A stretch of 64,000 bases of DNA, from positions 186,001 through 250,000 of the forward strand of contig JAQGDQ010000039.1 in the NCBI GenBank assembly GCA_030141605.1, read 5' to 3'. This document shows positions 50,806 to 62,836 of the stretch, in pieces (positions within the stretch are counted from its first letter, which is position 1; each line of letters opens with the position of its first letter). This DNA comes from Tubiluchus corallicola. Lineage: Eukaryota; Priapulida; Priapulimorpha; Priapulimorphida; Tubiluchidae. A model generated the notes under the pieces. It did not search any database. It was given only the letters and a program-made list of their open reading frames with translations, and was not told where the DNA came from. Both the position numbers and the translations under genes were made by a program.

Positions 50806-50880
50806 AATCTTTATTTAAAGTCGACTTTTTGGATGAACAATTAACATATGCTCCAAAGAGGTTTCAGGCTGACTGTAAAT
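50806..50880 (-). mobile_element. LINE-like 3' end, copy 1 of ATT/GTT-tailed family
   Basis: On the minus strand GAGCATATGTTAATTG, then CTTTAAATAAAGATT, then (ATT/GTT)n. It shares CTTTAAATAAAGATT and GAGC-TATGTTAA with 55795-55850. Confidence 0.55.
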
Positions 50881-51708
50881 AACAACCTACAACTATGTAA
50901 CAAAGTATTACTCCACTTTTACCCTAAATACCACCACGCGCCAGGCAGGGCAACCCGGAAAGCGGATATTATAGTGGTTACCGCTAGAATAAACTGTCAA
51001 ATCAATTCGAAGAATTTTATAAAACATGGTCAGGTCACCTTTTAAACGTGTAACTTCTAAACTTTCAAGTTTTAAAATTTCAAGTGTACGATTGCATCTG
51101 TACTCTGTCTAAGAATGGCGGAGTGTGCGGCGAGAGAATACTCTCTGATTACTTTCTTTAGGAAAGAATACTTTTTTCTAGTCTAACAGTTGAACCTGTA
51201 TAGGCCTCCGTGTATTTGACAGTAAAGAAATGGATCTAACGATATAACAGTATTCACCATTGTCACTAAGCCCATAAAAGTGAAAAATACTAGTGAAAAA
51301 GTAAAAAGTGAAATATGTTAGTATGAATATATTGTCAATAAAATTATTGATTAAGTAAAGCAATGTGTTTGACGTGTCTCGAAAAACATCAACTGTTTTT
51401 TAATGTAAGTAAAAAATATATGCGATAAATTATATTTTTTGTTTCTTTAGGAAATCTGGGATTTCAAATTTAAATCACTAAACCACAGTTTGGCAATGTT
51501 ATTTAAAACTAGTACAGAGGAAAATAAATTTTCATGAATTTTTAAAAGGGGTTTAGATTTTGTCCATCTGTTGCATCTCCAAAGCATTAGTACATTTTAT
51601 ACCACCGTAGTATTTCACACGTTGAGTAAATCTGAAAAGATACTTGCAAAACGCATGGGTTACGTGGAAAGTGCATGCTCTAGATATGGAGGTATAAGCA
51701 CATCAGCT

Positions 51709-52195
51709 TTAACCCAGCAAGCGCACGTTAACTTTGGAAGACGTTTCGTTCCCGCAAGAACATGAGTCGTCCGAAAAAAAACAATTTCGCTTCGCAGCAA
51801 TACATCTTGTAAAAATGACCCATTTCCTCAAGCGGCCCCTTTTCTGTAGGAGCTGGTGCCTCCTCTTGCAAAAGAGCAGTAAATTTCCCTCCAAAATCCA
51901 CACGAAGCGCTACGTTCATATCTACACAGTGTTTCGGCAGAGACGATCATTTCAGTGTAGGTTTTTCACTCATTTTTCTTCAACCAATACCTCGTAGAAA
52001 AAACGCAAAAACGTCGTTTAATGGAAGCTCTTGGAAGAAAATTCATAGCTCTTTGGAAGGAGGGAAAACCGGGCTACACGTGGTGTTTGGGCAGTAGGTA
52101 GTGACGACTGAGATATGGACACGTGGTGAGGAATGGCCTCAGCTGGGTAACGAAAAGTGAGGTCCAGACTATTCTGAATTCCATCAACGAATCAT
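51709..52195 (-). pseudogene. Unidentified coding-like sequence with stops and frameshift
   Basis: Two protein-like pieces lie on the minus strand. From 52195 the frame reads GIQNSLDLTFRYPAEAIPHH, then VSISQSSLPTAQTPRVARFS, ends at a TAA after KSFH and then continues FLRFFYEVLVEEK. From about 51919 another frame reads MNVALRVDFGGKFTALLQEE, then APAPTEKGPLEEMGHFYKMY, CCEAKL; at a run of T it appears to shift to SDDSCSCGNETSSKVNVRLLG. The residue mix looks like real protein and the DNA is GC-richer than its surroundings. I recognise no family. It could be a decayed host retrocopy or a transposon ORF. Confidence 0.35.
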
Positions 52196-53742
52196 TTTTT
52201 CGAATCTTCCTACAAAAATATAATTATCATCGATATAATAATGATACGCTAACGAAATATTTTCTAATAGTCGCATTGCAAATTTTTCTCATTTGAAACG
52301 AGACTTTTTATCAGAAACTTAATTGTTTCTAATAATATAGCTACGGTAATCTCACAGAAAGTTCTTACCATTACTTCTTCGAAAGCGTAAAATAAGATAG
52401 ATCTGGAACGGTATTATTAGACAAACCACTCGACCACCAAATTGTGCCACGTGCTTCTTTACAAAATTATAATCTTGTAGTATTATACAAAAACATATTC
52501 GAAAAATTCAAAACTGGTCATCAATCTTTATTATCTGTGATTTATTACAGCAGTTTATTAAATCAACCTTTTCCGTTGCAATACAATAGAATTTACTGCT
52601 ACATGATTAACCAGCCAACTTACTTCGTAAATGTATTTTTATTATTACTATGTTGTTATTAAAATGTTGTGTTTATACTGTTCATGTATGTAAGTTTAAT
52701 CATCATCTGTTGGTTGTAATAGAGTCAATTGTTTTATCAAATCAAGTGTTATATTAGTTTTTACATTAGTATTTTATATTAGTATCTTAGCCCATTATCC
52801 TTTCATTAGCACTTTGCACTCAGCACTTGCACGGTGAGATACCTGTATCAGACGTCTGTTTTGTAAATCCACTATTAATAAATATAGTTAAACTAAATAG
52901 ATTTTTAGTGCCGCTCTTATCATGCTTTTGCCATATTTCTCTGTTTGCAGATAATGCTGGTTGCTTCTCATAATTTATTGGTTGCAGGTTGAATGAAAAT
53001 GTAAAGGAAAAAGTGGACCTTCTCTCAGCAGAGCCTTTGACGGCCATTAAGCTTCAACAACTAAATCGTTTATTCTTGTATTTCTGTATTCAATGTTTTA
53101 CTTGATTTTTAAATGGATTACTAAGTGTTTTTAATAATAAATCATACCGATAATGCCTGTCTGTTTCTGTATTTATATAAGTCAGTTTGGAGGAATTTAA
53201 AAAAAATTGTCAAATTTCCTGCAGTGAACTCCAGGCTTTCCACAAAATCTATGAATAAAATTAAAAACTTGACCTAGGGTTACAAATACCTGTTAACTTT
53301 CGTGTTAATGTAGCTGTATTGCCAAGTAAAGTACTGATTATGTCATTCTCGATGGGGAGGACCCTGGTGGCTAAAATACATCATGAACACGAGCAGTTGT
53401 ATAGCAATTGCTCAAAAACACAAGAAACTATTGTGAGCAACTCAACAATAACTCAGTGAACAAGAATCAGGAATGAACATGCAAAGCATGTGACTAGCAT
53501 GGACAAAACATTAATCAAACAATGAACGTAGGTCGAACATTACTGAATTTATTATGCAGTTTTTCAAGATATCTCTGGGGCAGTTTGATGAACCGACCTC
53601 GATTAGAGCGACCAGTAGGCTGAGGGCGAAGCCTGACCTCAACAGAAGTGTTACAGTCAGTCATTCACCATGTGAGATGCGGCTATTTGTCTCAATCATT
53701 CATAACCTTTTAATAGCAAAATTAATGAATTACTTAAGTAAG

Positions 53743-53981
53743 TAACAGAGAAAAACGTAATGCCGTTTATAATCTCATAGATTATAATATTTATTCAGTA
53801 GCGTTCGCCTCAGCCGGCCTTATCAACTGACTAAAAAGTGCTGGTAACCTGAAAGTGTTAGGTTACGACTCTCATGTTACCGGCACTTTCCATTCAGCTG
53901 ATGATGCCCGCTAGGGCGAACGCTACCGAATAAATATTATAATCTTTGAGATTATAAAAGGCATTACTTTTTTCTCTGTTA
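53743..53981. mobile_element. Palindromic MITE, copy 2
   Basis: 239 bp. Ends TAACAGAGAAAAACGTAATG and ATTACTTTTTTCTCTGTTA. Inner arms include GTAGCGTTCGCCTCAGCCGG and GCCCGCTAGGGCGAACGCTA. Same family as 31668-31904: the core TGATGATGCCCGCTAGGG is identical. Confidence 0.85.
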
Positions 53982-54021
53982 ATGATGGCAAGTCTTAGGA
54001 GAGCTTTCGCATATTTCAAGT

Positions 54022-54500
54022 AAATAAGTAAGTTATTTATTTAAAGTTTATTTTGAAGTACTGTACCTAAAACATTAGTTCACACAGGAACTATTATCAC
54101 CGACTAAAATTACAACAATTATTATAAAAACTATACAAAAACAAGCACAAGCATGTTGCAAATCCGTAAAAAGTTGGAACACAGCTTGTCAGGCTGTCTT
54201 ATCCCCCCCATGAGATATGCGTAGGACTTGAGTACGCCCCAGGCTAAGCTGACAAATTCTGTATATGTGTCCGAATGTCAGCACGTAAAAGAGCAATCTA
54301 GTTTCAATATTGAGATCGTTAAAGAAATTTGATGATTCATAAAATGAGTTGCATACGGAGAATAACGTGGGTTTCAAGCAGCTTTGTTCTTCGGGGTGTT
54401 TACTCAGTGACATGGAAAATGAAAAATAATGAGAGGCAGGAAAGACGCTAAAAATCTGAAAAGGAAAAAGCAAGACAGAGGACAAATGTTTAAAGTCCCG
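54022..54500 (-). mobile_element. LINE-like 3' region with ACTT tail
   Basis: On the minus strand CTTCAAAATAAACTTTAAAT runs into AAATAACTTACTTATTTACTT, an AATAAA-type end with a tetranucleotide tail. The 98-codon frame upstream (54485-54189) ends within this segment but matches no domain that I can name. A LINE origin is inference. Confidence 0.35.
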
Positions 54501-55698
54501 TGAAATAAAAAGGAGGAAATGACAAAGAAGAGGTGGCAGAAAGATAAACTTCCAGTGAAAAGAAAGAGCAAACGCGGATGTTGAGAATGGGTAGATCAGA
54601 ACTAAATGACTACAAACTGCTGTTGCTACTTATGACGATGATAATGTTGATGATGATGTTGATGCTGATGATGAGTGAGTGAGTACAGACAAACAAGATG
54701 AAGTGTTAATCAACTTTTCTCCTTTACCAAAAATTTTCAGCATTCCAAAACGTCGTCTTTTTCTGTTTTAGGTTAGTAATTCACAGCAAGGAGAAACTTG
54801 GTGGTTAGATGCAGTTTTAATCGCCACTGTTAAGCAAAACGTAACTAAAGAGTACAGATCTTCGTTGATGTAATTGTAATTAGAATTTTCAGATGTAGCG
54901 AAGTTCTTTAAGGTACAGAGAAAGTCTGTATAGAAAATGTTGCGACGTAAGCTAACCGTTAGCTGATAACAACTTAAAGAGTCTGAGTAAGAAAATACAT
55001 TTTTTATTTATGATAACTTGATTGAGTAAAGCTCGTTTACAACAAGGTCCTGATTGGTGGTTTTAATTAAAAATTAAAAATTAAGAAAAATAAATCCATG
55101 TAAGAACATAATTGTGAATTGGTACATAAAGAAAATAAGCAGAAACACACAAAAAAGAAGGCTTAGATTGCAATCGCAAAAAAGTTTTGGTAAGTGGTTA
55201 ACTGAAAGCGCACAATGTTAGCTCACGAAAATGATTGATAAATGCCCCACAAAGGCTGCTGCCACCATTTTTGTGTTAGTTAAGTATAGGGATTTTTTGT
55301 TTATAGGATTACGATCTAAGTTACAATCCCAACTTCAAAGTTAAAGGCGCCTTTTTCTCGTTCGTGTCGACAAACAAGTGTAAATAAATCAGGATGAACT
55401 GAGCAAGGTGATTCTATGCCCATTTAGACAACCGAGTTCCCCCAGGAAATAAAAAGGGAAATTATTATCGAGTTGCGCTGGCGAAATCAGTCGGTTAGCG
55501 CCGCGGGGGACAGAATTCATCAGGAGCGGTGAATGAATGTCTTCTCTACAATCGAATTCACTAAGATTCAGACGATTGACAATGCTAGCCGAGTAGACAA
55601 TCTATATTGATAAACTTAAAATAGGCCAGCGGGTTGGTCAAAAAGTAAAGCATAAGTTCCACTTGCAATCCGTAAAACCTCTTACAAGATTTGGTGTA

Positions 55699-55777
<79 letters not shown>

Positions 55778-55797
55778 CGACAACAACAACAACAATC
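55699..55797 (+). repeat. AAT then AAC triplet array
   Basis: About 26 AAT units followed by AAC units. It abuts the LINE-like end at 55798 on the minus strand. Confidence 0.97.
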
Positions 55798-55850
55798 TTT
55801 ATTTAAAGTAGCAGTTAACATAGGCTCAAATAGCTTTCTCTTTCTTGTCG
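55798..55850 (-). mobile_element. LINE-like 3' end, copy 2 of ATT/GTT-tailed family
   Basis: On the minus strand GAGCCTATGTTAACTG, then CTACTTTAAATAAAGATTG, then (GTT)n and (ATT)n. It is homologous to 50806-50880, which has 18 extra bases next to CTTTAAATAAAG. Confidence 0.55.
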
Positions 55851-57379
55851 ACTATAATAACAGTTCAATAGGCTATTAGATGTGATTAATGGTTTTTATT
55901 GCCCAAAATGCCATTGTAGTCATAGTCATAAACCATAATTATCATTACATCATGACTGACTTGACTGACTGACATCATATCATCTACAGCTGAACATCAT
56001 TTTACCTAAAGTAAACTAAGTAATTTGTGCTAATCAAATATCAAAAAATCATAATTATCTGAAGAAACTAACAGAGCAACAAAGACTTGCATTTTTAATT
56101 GCTGATGAGAATTCGTCTGACAAAATTTTAATAGAAATGATTTGAAATATTGTCAAAAACGTCTCTTTTACTACCTTGACTCGAAATGAGGCCGACGGCT
56201 TTTTTACTTAATCTATTCTTGCCCACCTGTTGAAATACAGGCTTAATTTTACGAAAACCAAGCCCTAGCAGGCACCACGAGCGTTTGCACCCAAACCACA
56301 GTGGCCAGATTATCAACGATCTTAAACGCTTATTTTCGTAAAATCGTTACTGCGAGAATCGCAGAATTAAGTGCCGTTTATCAAACTTCTTAGATACGAA
56401 TTTTCGCAAAATGTTTCGCAAAGTTCACAGAAAGCTAGATAAAAAACCACTCACGAATGTTCTTACTAAATCAGTAAGTTTTGTAAGTTCTTACTAAATC
56501 ACATACTTGTTCCATCTAGTGGACAGAACTTAAACTATGTGTTTCTTTTATTCAAATCTGTCTTGCACCTGTTTTGAAGTGTGTTTATATTTACAAATAT
56601 GACAACGTGGACTCAAGTTCTGCATTATCGCGTTATAAGGACGAAAAAAAGACATTTTTAACCGCATAATTGGCCATAACCACATTAATATTGGACTTAC
56701 TAAGACGTAATGCTGGTATGCTTATAGCATTGTCATTTTAAGTGCACTATAGTTTTAGAACACACTCTAGGCATAATTCTTCTTATCGCAAGAATATTAA
56801 AGGAAACGATTCACAGATTACGGATTCGTTTTAGCGCAAAAGTGTTATAATTTACTCAAAATGTTCTAGTAGTGTCATTTGTTTTAGTTAATTTTGTAAT
56901 TTTTTTGTCGTAAGTGACTTTAGTAGTCTATAAACAAAATGTAAACATTGATCTATTTTCATATTGTTATTCATATAATAAACAAGTATTATTAATAGTA
57001 CAAATCCTACTTAGCATTGAAAAGAATTTTTCGATACTCAAGAGTTCAAGAATTCAAGTGTTTATTCATTTCCGCACTGCATCTTACAATTATCATTAAA
57101 ATACAGACAATAGTTCAGTAAAGTAAATGCAAATACAAAGACAATATAGTGCAGATAATAAAAGTAAAGTCATTAGTAGCTAGCATATACACATAATTTT
57201 GATACACACAGTTTGAGCTTAGAAACAAAGCTTGACAGGCTAAACTGTACGCGAAAATCTTATGCTTTGTTGCAACATTAAGTTTGCTTGTTCACTATAC
57301 AACCTGTTCAGGCCTACTACGTACCTATAAATGCCTTATATATTTTAATTCACTAGACTAGAGACGTTTTTATTGTAGT

Positions 57380-57438
57380 ACGTTTTGGGCCTGCATTATG
57401 TAACTCTTTTAGTCAATAAACGATCGATCGATCGATTA
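57380..57438 (+). mobile_element. LINE-like 3' end with CGAT tail
   Basis: TAACTCTTTTAGTCAATAAA runs into CGATCGATCGATCGATT. Same AATAAA plus simple-repeat pattern as elsewhere in the window. Confidence 0.4.
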
Positions 57439-58141
57439 CTATACATTTTGAACTTTTTATCATTTGTTCAAATAATTTTTAATTTGCTAGTAATTTTTCA
57501 AGGAACTTTCTCAAATAATTTGTTAACTTGATACGACAAGGTTTGCTTGAAGTGCCAGTAATGCCTTTAACTTCGTTAATCTTTAGGTCCTGTATATGTT
57601 ATTAAGTGAACATCACAAATATCTTAAATTTAGGTAAATTTTAGCGTTATCCACTTTTTCATCTTTTTCATATAACACAATACAGGCACCAGCCAAACGA
57701 AAAACGCCCCAAATATTGAGGTTTTCTGATCTTCTGGCTGGTATCTGTATTGTATTCACTACTTTCTTTCGATTTAATGCCTCATATAGTTCTACTCTAC
57801 TCTTTTGTTCTCCCACTCAGCACTATGGGTGTTTGCATTGTGTTCACCCCTTTCTACTGATTAATCACCTGTACAGTTTTATGTGTTTTATGTGTTTGTC
57901 AATCGCTTCCGCCTCGATGGGTTGCATTCTGTTTATCTTGTACCTAACTAATTTGACAATTTTCCAAAATCAGCTGTCATTTCACGTTAAATTTATTTAT
58001 TTTCCATTTTTTTCGTTTATGTTCAAAGTGTTCCAGACAATACAGTCACATTAATAAACTAGTGCAAAAAAACAAAAACTCTATAATTAAGCCTTATCAT
58101 GACACACTCGCGCGAAAAACGAAACATAAAGAAAATGGGTA

Positions 58142-58143
<2 letters not shown>

Positions 58144-58180
<37 letters not shown>
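58144..58180 (+). repeat. AC dinucleotide array
   Basis: About 18 AC units, perfect. Confidence 0.97.
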
Positions 58181-58184
<4 letters not shown>

Positions 58185-58405
58185 TGAACCAGACAAAGTA
58201 TTTGTGTACACTTGCCAACGCCTCTCAGACCATGCTAGTGTAATAGTAACAGTTTTAACAGCTAGCCAGAACGTTACCTAGTTCATTTTTTCTGGTTCCC
58301 AATCAAGATCCTGCTAGTGAATCACCCTACGCACAGACTAATTATGTAAAATCCACTCTGAAGTTGCTGAATTGATGCAGCAAATGGCTTTGCTTTATAT
58401 GCCAC

Positions 58406-58485
58406 ATGTCACGTGATGGTTGTAGTTAAAATGCGTTGCTGTGTTACACTTAACCTTTGACCTACAGCAACTGTGCGTGCACACA
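58406..58485 (+). repeat. Interspersed repeat with CACGTG and DR1-like motif, copy 2
   Basis: TGTCACGTGATGGTTG, later TAACCTTTGACCTACAGCAA and CTGTGCGTGCACAC. It matches the reverse complement of 1827-1890 with an internal length difference. The DR1-like TAACCTTTGACCT is at 58451-58463. Confidence 0.5.
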
Positions 58486-58924
58486 AAAAAACTATGAAAA
58501 GGCTTATAACTACTATAAACTTAACTGTAAGAAATTTGAATAAACTACATTTGTAACATAACTTGAGAGACTAACTTATTACAATTTGAATTCTCTGGCA
58601 TCTCAAAAAAAACTTTACACTTTGCAAAACATTATGAAAAACATTTATACGATAACTGTTGGCTATTGTCATATGTTAAAGGGAGTATCGTATTTCTGTA
58701 ATAATTATTCTTAAATACAATATTTTATTTTCAGAAAAAACCACTGATGATAGTCATGGAAGCGACTGAAACATTTGAACAATTAAATTTTTAACTCAAG
58801 TCAATTTATACAATTTAAACGCTTCAAAGCATTTATTATTAAAACAAAATAACTTTTATTAAAAACTTTAATTTACAACCGGTTGTTTACTAACACTATT
58901 GTACACTATACAAACAACAACCAA

Positions 58925-58969
58925 TGGTACACTATACAAACAATTGATTGTTGTTTGTTTAGTGTACCA
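58925..58969. repeat. 45-bp hairpin preceded by a direct copy of one arm
   Basis: TGGTACACTATACAAACAA pairs with TTGTTTGTTTAGTGTACCA. The left arm is also present directly upstream (TGTACACTATACAAACAACA at about 58900). Confidence 0.8.
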
Positions 58970-59492
58970 CTGATAATGACAGCTGATTGCTGTGGAAATG
59001 TTCGGTCATATTTCTTAAACAAATGTAAATTGAAATTTTTAACGTTTCTATAAATTATTCATAGCGTGTTGGCTTATCCATTTTTCTTTTTTCTATATAG
59101 TATGATAGTTTGCTGGTTTCTCTGTGTTTCTCTTCTGCTTCAACTATCCCGGTACAGGACCTGCAGAAACAATAAACCGACTTAACACAATGAACAGTAC
59201 ATAATTAGCATAACGACCACCAGTACTTTTTAGATTTCTCTGAATGAGTATATTCTCGACAGAAGCAGCATCGTCAAGACACTAGAAGCAAATAATTACA
59301 AATTAATATACAGGTGGAATTTACAAGCACGTAGGTCTACAGATTATATGCAGGAAAATTTGAAATGCGTTACTAGAATCAACTAACGTTAAAATTTTAG
59401 GTTAATTCCAGTACAAAGACCTAAGCACAAGGAGCGGCTAGTCATACCATAAGAAAGTCAATGTATAACCTACACTTACAAGTTACTAAAAA

Positions 59493-59910
59493 CAGTGGCA
59501 ACCGCATTTTATAACGACTAGCCTCTATAACGACTTATACCCAGCAATGTTCATGAGCATGGTATGAGGGTAGGAGGGCCATTCGCAAAGTAAGTGCGTG
59601 ATTTAGTCATGAAATCGTTATCCAACTTCACGTGGTCTGATAAGGTTGATGAGAATGAGTTCAGTGAATTGGAGCTGCCACCGCCTCCACTGCCGATGCC
59701 AGTAGAATCCGTTATTTAACACATGATGTTGATGATGTTGCTTGTCCTTGGGATGACGAAGAATAAAAAATGTGCAAAAAGCTACAATAGTGTGATACCG
59801 ATTTCAATACAGGGGCATATGATAACACAATTATAACCCAATGTAGGTAAGTAGGTCCTCGAAATCGGCCAAAAACTTGTTATCGTTATATGAGGATGGC
59901 CCCTAGTCTG
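59493..59910 (+). mobile_element. Pogo/Tigger-like DNA transposon remnant
   Basis: The ends are CAGTGGCAACCGCATTTTAT and, in reverse complement, CAGACTAGGGGCCATCCTC; both contain a CCTC-TATAACGA block, typical of pogo-like inverted repeats. Between them (59609-59719) is a 36-residue frame, MKSLSNFTWSDKVDENEFSE then LELPPPPLPMPVESVI. This resembles the acidic, W-x-D-containing C-terminal tail of pogo-like transposases. The catalytic domain is absent, so it is an internally deleted copy. A clear TA target duplication is not visible. Confidence 0.45.
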
Positions 59911-60235
59911 GTAGTGTGGACATGTATTACTTCAAGGATAACAGCATCGAATGGACTACTTGCTCTTTCGATTACAGCTAATATGCTTCAAATGAATTAC
60001 TATCCATTTTACATTGCATGTTGTGATGCTACTCGTTTTCCTTAATACGGGAAAACCAATACTTCATTGTCTGACACATGTAGTTAGCCTCACAGCTAGG
60101 GCAAATATTTTTACATTATATAAAAAAGACAAAAGTTATCACGTACTTTAGGAACCGAGACAACCAGCCGTGATTTGTACGTTGCGTTAACAGCAAAATA
60201 AACCCAATATTCTAAGACCCAACATCCAACATGGT

Positions 60236-60306
60236 AACATTCTTCCAACAATTTCGTGAATTTTTTCGGATGGTGCCGACGATGCTGCTGTGCTGTTCAG
60301 TACAGA
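60236..60306 (+). repeat. Duplicated segment, copy 1
   Basis: GTAACATTCTTCCAACAATT, then CGGATGGTGCCGACGATGCT, matches 61424-61494 (ATAACATTCCGCCAACAATT, later AGGTGGTGCTGATGATTC) in the same orientation, with about 30% divergence. Confidence 0.5.
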
Positions 60307-60783
60307 TAACTATAGTTTGTGCGCGCAATGCGGCTTAAACTATGTTTTATAGTTGTGTAGGCGTACAGTTATCCTATAAGCTATTACACGTTTAATTACC
60401 AAAGTGGCTTGTTCTTTCCTTTAAAACAGGCATTCGTAGGCGACTCTATCTGTAGCAAAAGCGTCATTTGCAAAATAGTCGGTTGCATTCGTTTTCGTAA
60501 TTTTAGTTAGCGTAAACTATTAGTTTACTCAAATAAAAATCGAGTTTGTTATTGATCAACGAAAAACTGGAAAGCCACATGTCCGCCAGTTCAAAAAATA
60601 TTGGACCGAATTCGACCCAGGGGGTCGAACTCCAAGATGGCACGGCGGTCTTGATATTGCGCATCATGAAGACCCATTTTACTATCGTTGTGTAACTGAT
60701 TACTTAAACTACAAATGTCAATTTTAATTACAAATGTTATGCTGATTAACTATATTAATGTCTGTAAACTAGTACCTTATACC

Positions 60784-61133
60784 TGTTATAGCGTGTCATC
60801 TAACTCTCATAAAACAAAATACACAAAAAAACTACACTGTACGGAGTTTATTAACAGCACTAATAAAAATAAGGAACCAAAATACGTGCACAAAAAAATA
60901 ACTAACTAACTCAGTAACAGCACTACACCCGAGGAGCACCTGTGTCAGAAATCCAGGCTGTAGTGAACTCTACACGCTTTTATACTGGCATTTCAGGTCA
61001 GCTGGCTTCTCACATCACGTGTAGGCCCAAACAAGACGTCTGGACCTACAGGAAAGGGGTGAGTCGCTACTGACGTGGAAGCAGGGCGTGTACAGGGCCC
61101 TACACCTGACCCGACGCAGGTGCCTCCGTAACA
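60784..61133 (-). mobile_element. Possible solo LTR (Gypsy-like)
   Basis: The minus strand starts TGTTACGGAGGCACCTGCG (61133) and could end CGCTATAACA (60784), giving TGTTA...TAACA termini. Inside are TATAAAAGCGTGTAGAG (TATA box) and GTTAATAAACTCCG (poly-A signal) in LTR order. The first half is GC-richer than all surroundings. No matching target duplication and no internal gag-pol are visible, so the 3' border is uncertain. Confidence 0.4.
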
Positions 61134-61201
61134 ATATTATAAGAATTCCTCTACCTATTATAACACAGCAAAGTGTATAAGTATACAAGAAGGAAACTTA
61201 C

Positions 61202-61312
61202 ATTTTGTCTCGTCCGAATGATCGTCACAGTGACTAGTTCCATCGCAAACATCAACTGGGAGGACGCATCCAGAAAGGTCATCACAAACAAATTGGCCGA
61301 CTGGACACTCCA
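61202..61312 (-). CDS. LDL-receptor class A repeat exon
   Basis: This exon is 111 bp, 37 codons, phase 1 at both ends (acceptor TAG at 61315-61313, donor GTAAGT from 61201). It encodes ECPVGQFVCDDLSGCVLPVD, then VCDGTSHCDDHSDETKC. All six cysteines and the calcium-binding pattern C-D-G-x-x-x-C-x-D-x-x-DE of an LDLa module are intact. LDLa modules bind ligands outside the cell. Phase-1 borders are typical of shuffled extracellular modules. It joins the upstream exon (62551-62676) through C|TG to read ALC-L-ECPVG. The gene continues beyond the recognised exons in both directions; I find no further exon at lower coordinates. Confidence 0.9.
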
Positions 61313-61423
61313 CTATGTAAAAAATAGGCACATAATAGCTTTTGTAATTTCTGACATATGCCCACACGTTAGGTGCAGAAAGCAAAAGTAGATTTGGTCA
61401 ACTGCGAAATGCCACAATTAGGA

Positions 61424-61494
61424 TAACATTCCGCCAACAATTCCACAAAGTTTGTAGAGGTGGTGCTGATGATTCTATAGTGCTAAATTCAGTT
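61424..61494 (+). repeat. Duplicated segment, copy 2
   Basis: Diverged copy of 60236-60306, located inside the LDLa gene intron. Confidence 0.5.
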
Positions 61495-62356
61495 ACAAAT
61501 ACCTACAGTTTGTATGTCGCAATGCGCCAGTACACCAGCTATATCTTGTAGCTGTTGAATTTGCCTAATATTATTATTTATCAGTTTACATCGCCATTAT
61601 AACTCTGACAGATTATAACTCTGAGTCAAGAAACCCTAAGAACAGAACTCATCCGTGGAAGAGGAATAATTTCCTTCAGTTCCCGGGTTGATTGCTCTCG
61701 TAATACAACAATCAACGTTATCATTATCAAAATCTGAAACTGCTTTTACCTCATTTAACGTTAATGCTAAGCTGAATGCGATACTTCAACCTGGGAGCTT
61801 ATACAAACAGGATATGAGTCAGTGCACCAATCTTTGTTAAAACGTGATCCTGCTTTACGGAGTTTATCTTGCAAGCAAAGCCCGGGAATTCGCCAGGAAC
61901 CTTACTTCGACTTCTGACGAGATAAGACGTTCTTTTCTTCTTTCGTCACATGTATGATTTTCAGCAAACAATAAAGACCAGCTTCGCTTGCATAGGCTTA
62001 CTTGATTTAGCTTTTTTCCTTGAGATACACCAACTGAACCTCTCTCCCCACTGTTAGTTGAGCATGACAGCTGGAGGAATTGGATGTAAGCCTGTGTACG
62101 TACGTACAAGGCATGTAAGTATTCAATATGATTCGTTAATGACGAAGGGTGTAAGCGCAATAATAAGGGTGTAAGCGCAACAGATCTAACTCTGCAAGTC
62201 TGGTGCATAAAAGGCAACCATATATGAATCATTTTCAGCACACTTGGTTTACATATCTGAAAGCTGAAACCACAGCACATATAAAATATAGAAATTTATT
62301 TCAAGTCACGTAATTAGTTTGCTTCCATGTTTATGCAATATTGTTCTTTACTAAAG

Positions 62357-62540
62357 GTCTGGTAACCGAAAAAAGAAATAAAGGGAGACTGGAATAGAAG
62401 GACGTAGAAAGAGAGAGAAATTGAAAAAAGGAAATGACGAAAGAAAGAAAGCAGCCAACCAAGAAAAAGCAAACAGAATGGCAAAAGAGAGAAAGAACGA
62501 AAAGTAAAAGAAAAAGAGGAAGTGAAGGAGAAAACGAAAA
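62357..62540 (+). repeat. Purine-rich GAAA tract
   Basis: Mostly G and A with GAAA and AAGA units, directly next to the donor site of the LDLa exon. Confidence 0.8.
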
Positions 62541-62550
62541 ATCAGCTTAC

Positions 62551-62676
62551 GGCAGAGAGCAGGTGGTCCAGGAGCTTCATCTGATCCATCAAGGCAGTCA
62601 TTCGTCATATCACAGACACCAGTACGAGGGATGCAAGCAGAGTAATCCTCACATAAAAAGTTGTCACCTGTACAAC
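62551..62676 (-). CDS. LDL-receptor class A repeat exon (upstream module)
   Basis: This exon is 126 bp, 42 codons, phase 1 at both ends (acceptor TAG ending at 62677, donor GTAAGC from 62550). It encodes CTGDNFLCEDYSACIPRTGV, then CDMTNDCLDGSDEAPGPPAL and C. It is a full LDLa module: C1-x6-C2-x5-C3, then VCD, NDCLDGSDE and a final Cys. The spacing before the last cysteine is longer than usual (APGPPAL). It precedes the exon at 61202-61312, so the protein has at least two modules in tandem. An additional truncated copy lies 160 bp upstream. Confidence 0.9.
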
Positions 62677-62836
62677 CTATTTAAACACTTCATATGAAAT
62701 TTCTGGCATAGGTCATATTTGTAGTCGTATTTAAAACCTGCTGGGTACTTTTTATACACCGTTTTAAACTGTATATACTTACTAAATTTACTCATGGAAT
62801 AACACAGCCCTTGTATTATTCCACGAGTAATTAGAA

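Larger units (their letters stand above)
61313..62550 (-). other. Intron between LDLa exons
   Basis: 1,238 bp. It contains the duplicated segment above and a GAAA-rich tract (62357-62540). A 138-codon minus-strand frame at 62280-61864 lies inside it and shows no recognisable domain. Confidence 0.8.

Noticed and set aside
61864-62280. 138-codon minus-strand frame between LDLa exons
   Set aside because: It lies inside the intron between two phase-matched LDLa exons, lacks LDLa cysteines, and would break the module order.
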